Source: an uncultured Faecalibacterium sp.
GTDB lineage: Bacteria > Bacillota > Clostridia > Oscillospirales > Ruminococcaceae
Reading direction: 5' to 3'
NCBI GenBank assembly: GCA_934561485.1
Contig: CAKTGS010000032.1
Span: 1 to 20,627 of the forward strand
Length of the DNA: 20,627 nt
In this document: piece by piece, positions 20,552 through 20,627 of the stretch
How the letters are laid out: each line of letters begins with the position of its first letter
Position numbering within the stretch: position 1 is the stretch's first letter
Notes under the pieces: model-generated
What the model saw: the letters and a program-made list of their open reading frames with translations, nothing else
The model's database searches: none
What the model was told of the DNA's origin: nothing
Program-made: the position numbers and the translations under genes

Positions 20552-20627
20552 TCAGATGCCTGCGGCAGCGTTCTGGCCGGCAAGACGGCCAAAGGTAGCG
20601 CTGCGGCCTGCGGCGGCACCTGCCATC
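20552..20627 (-). CDS. C-terminus of a second flavoprotein reductase (cut by window end)
   Basis: Only the last 24 codons lie in the window. Read on the minus strand they end in Gly-Ala-Ala-Ala-Gly-Arg-Ser-Ala-Thr-Phe-Gly-Arg-Leu-Ala-Gly...Gly-Ile and a TGA stop at 20554-20552. This aligns with the end of the flavoprotein at 17714-19714 (Gly-Ala-Ala-Cys-Gly-Arg-Thr-Val-Thr-Phe-Gly-Arg-Arg-Ala-Gly...Gly-Ile), including the position of the stop. It is therefore very likely a paralogous FAD-dependent reductase, transcribed toward the exporter gene. The N-terminal domains cannot be judged. Confidence 0.8.
   Translation of the reverse strand, partial: MAGAAAGRSATFGRLAGQNAAAGI

Noticed and set aside
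1..20627. CRISPR arrays, rRNA genes or prophage structural genes.
   Set aside because: No regularly spaced direct repeats, no rRNA-like sequence and no phage-type proteins were seen.

Overview
The window looks like chromosome from a gut Clostridia/Ruminococcaceae bacterium, most like Faecalibacterium. This is inferred from GC-rich coding sequence, strong AAGGAGG-type ribosome binding sites, sigma-A-like promoters, many U-tailed hairpin terminators, a sufCBDSU cluster, and an exported FMN/FAD reductase of the type common in anaerobic gut Firmicutes. No database search was possible.

Layout: (1) 1-2856, the end of a carbohydrate ABC transporter operon (two MalF/MalG-type permeases, the first cut by the window edge) followed directly by a 4-alpha-glucanotransferase, malQ. 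This points to malto-oligosaccharide uptake and processing. (2) 3139-4086, an own-promoter unit of two small proteins. Their N-termini share a 19-residue leader ending in Gly-Gly, like substrates of peptidase-containing (C39) ABC exporters; their bodies differ, lack cysteine and carry hydrophobic segments. This is the best candidate for an undescribed system. (3) 4098-5154, a decayed stretch: a 675-bp insertion-sequence remnant with 14-bp inverted ends and a truncated transposase, a cluster of hairpins, an inverted 3' tRNA fragment, and an intact tRNA-Ala(CGC) on the minus strand. (4) 5258-8264, a small nitroreductase, a YfcE-type phosphodiesterase, and a MATE exporter whose leader holds a promoter followed at once by a strong terminator (possible attenuator or small RNA).

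(5) 8384-13519, the Fe-S cluster assembly operon sufC-sufB-sufD-sufS-sufU, with overlapping or closely spaced genes, closed by a bidirectional terminator. SufC/B/D form the scaffold ATPase complex, SufS takes sulfur from cysteine, and SufU is the sulfur-accepting partner. (6) 13518-16675, a TPR plus BspA-like leucine-rich-repeat lipoprotein (minus) and, divergently, a sodium:amino-acid (AGCS) symporter. (7) 16679-20627, a MerR-family regulator divergent from a 666-residue exported FMN-binding/FAD flavoprotein reductase. The flavoprotein promoter has the 19-bp spacer typical of MerR-activated promoters. Next come an aromatic-acid-exporter-like membrane protein and, entering from the right edge on the minus strand, the C-terminus of a second flavoprotein paralogous to the first. 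This last block reads as an inducible module for reducing and handling a small, possibly aromatic, organic acid.
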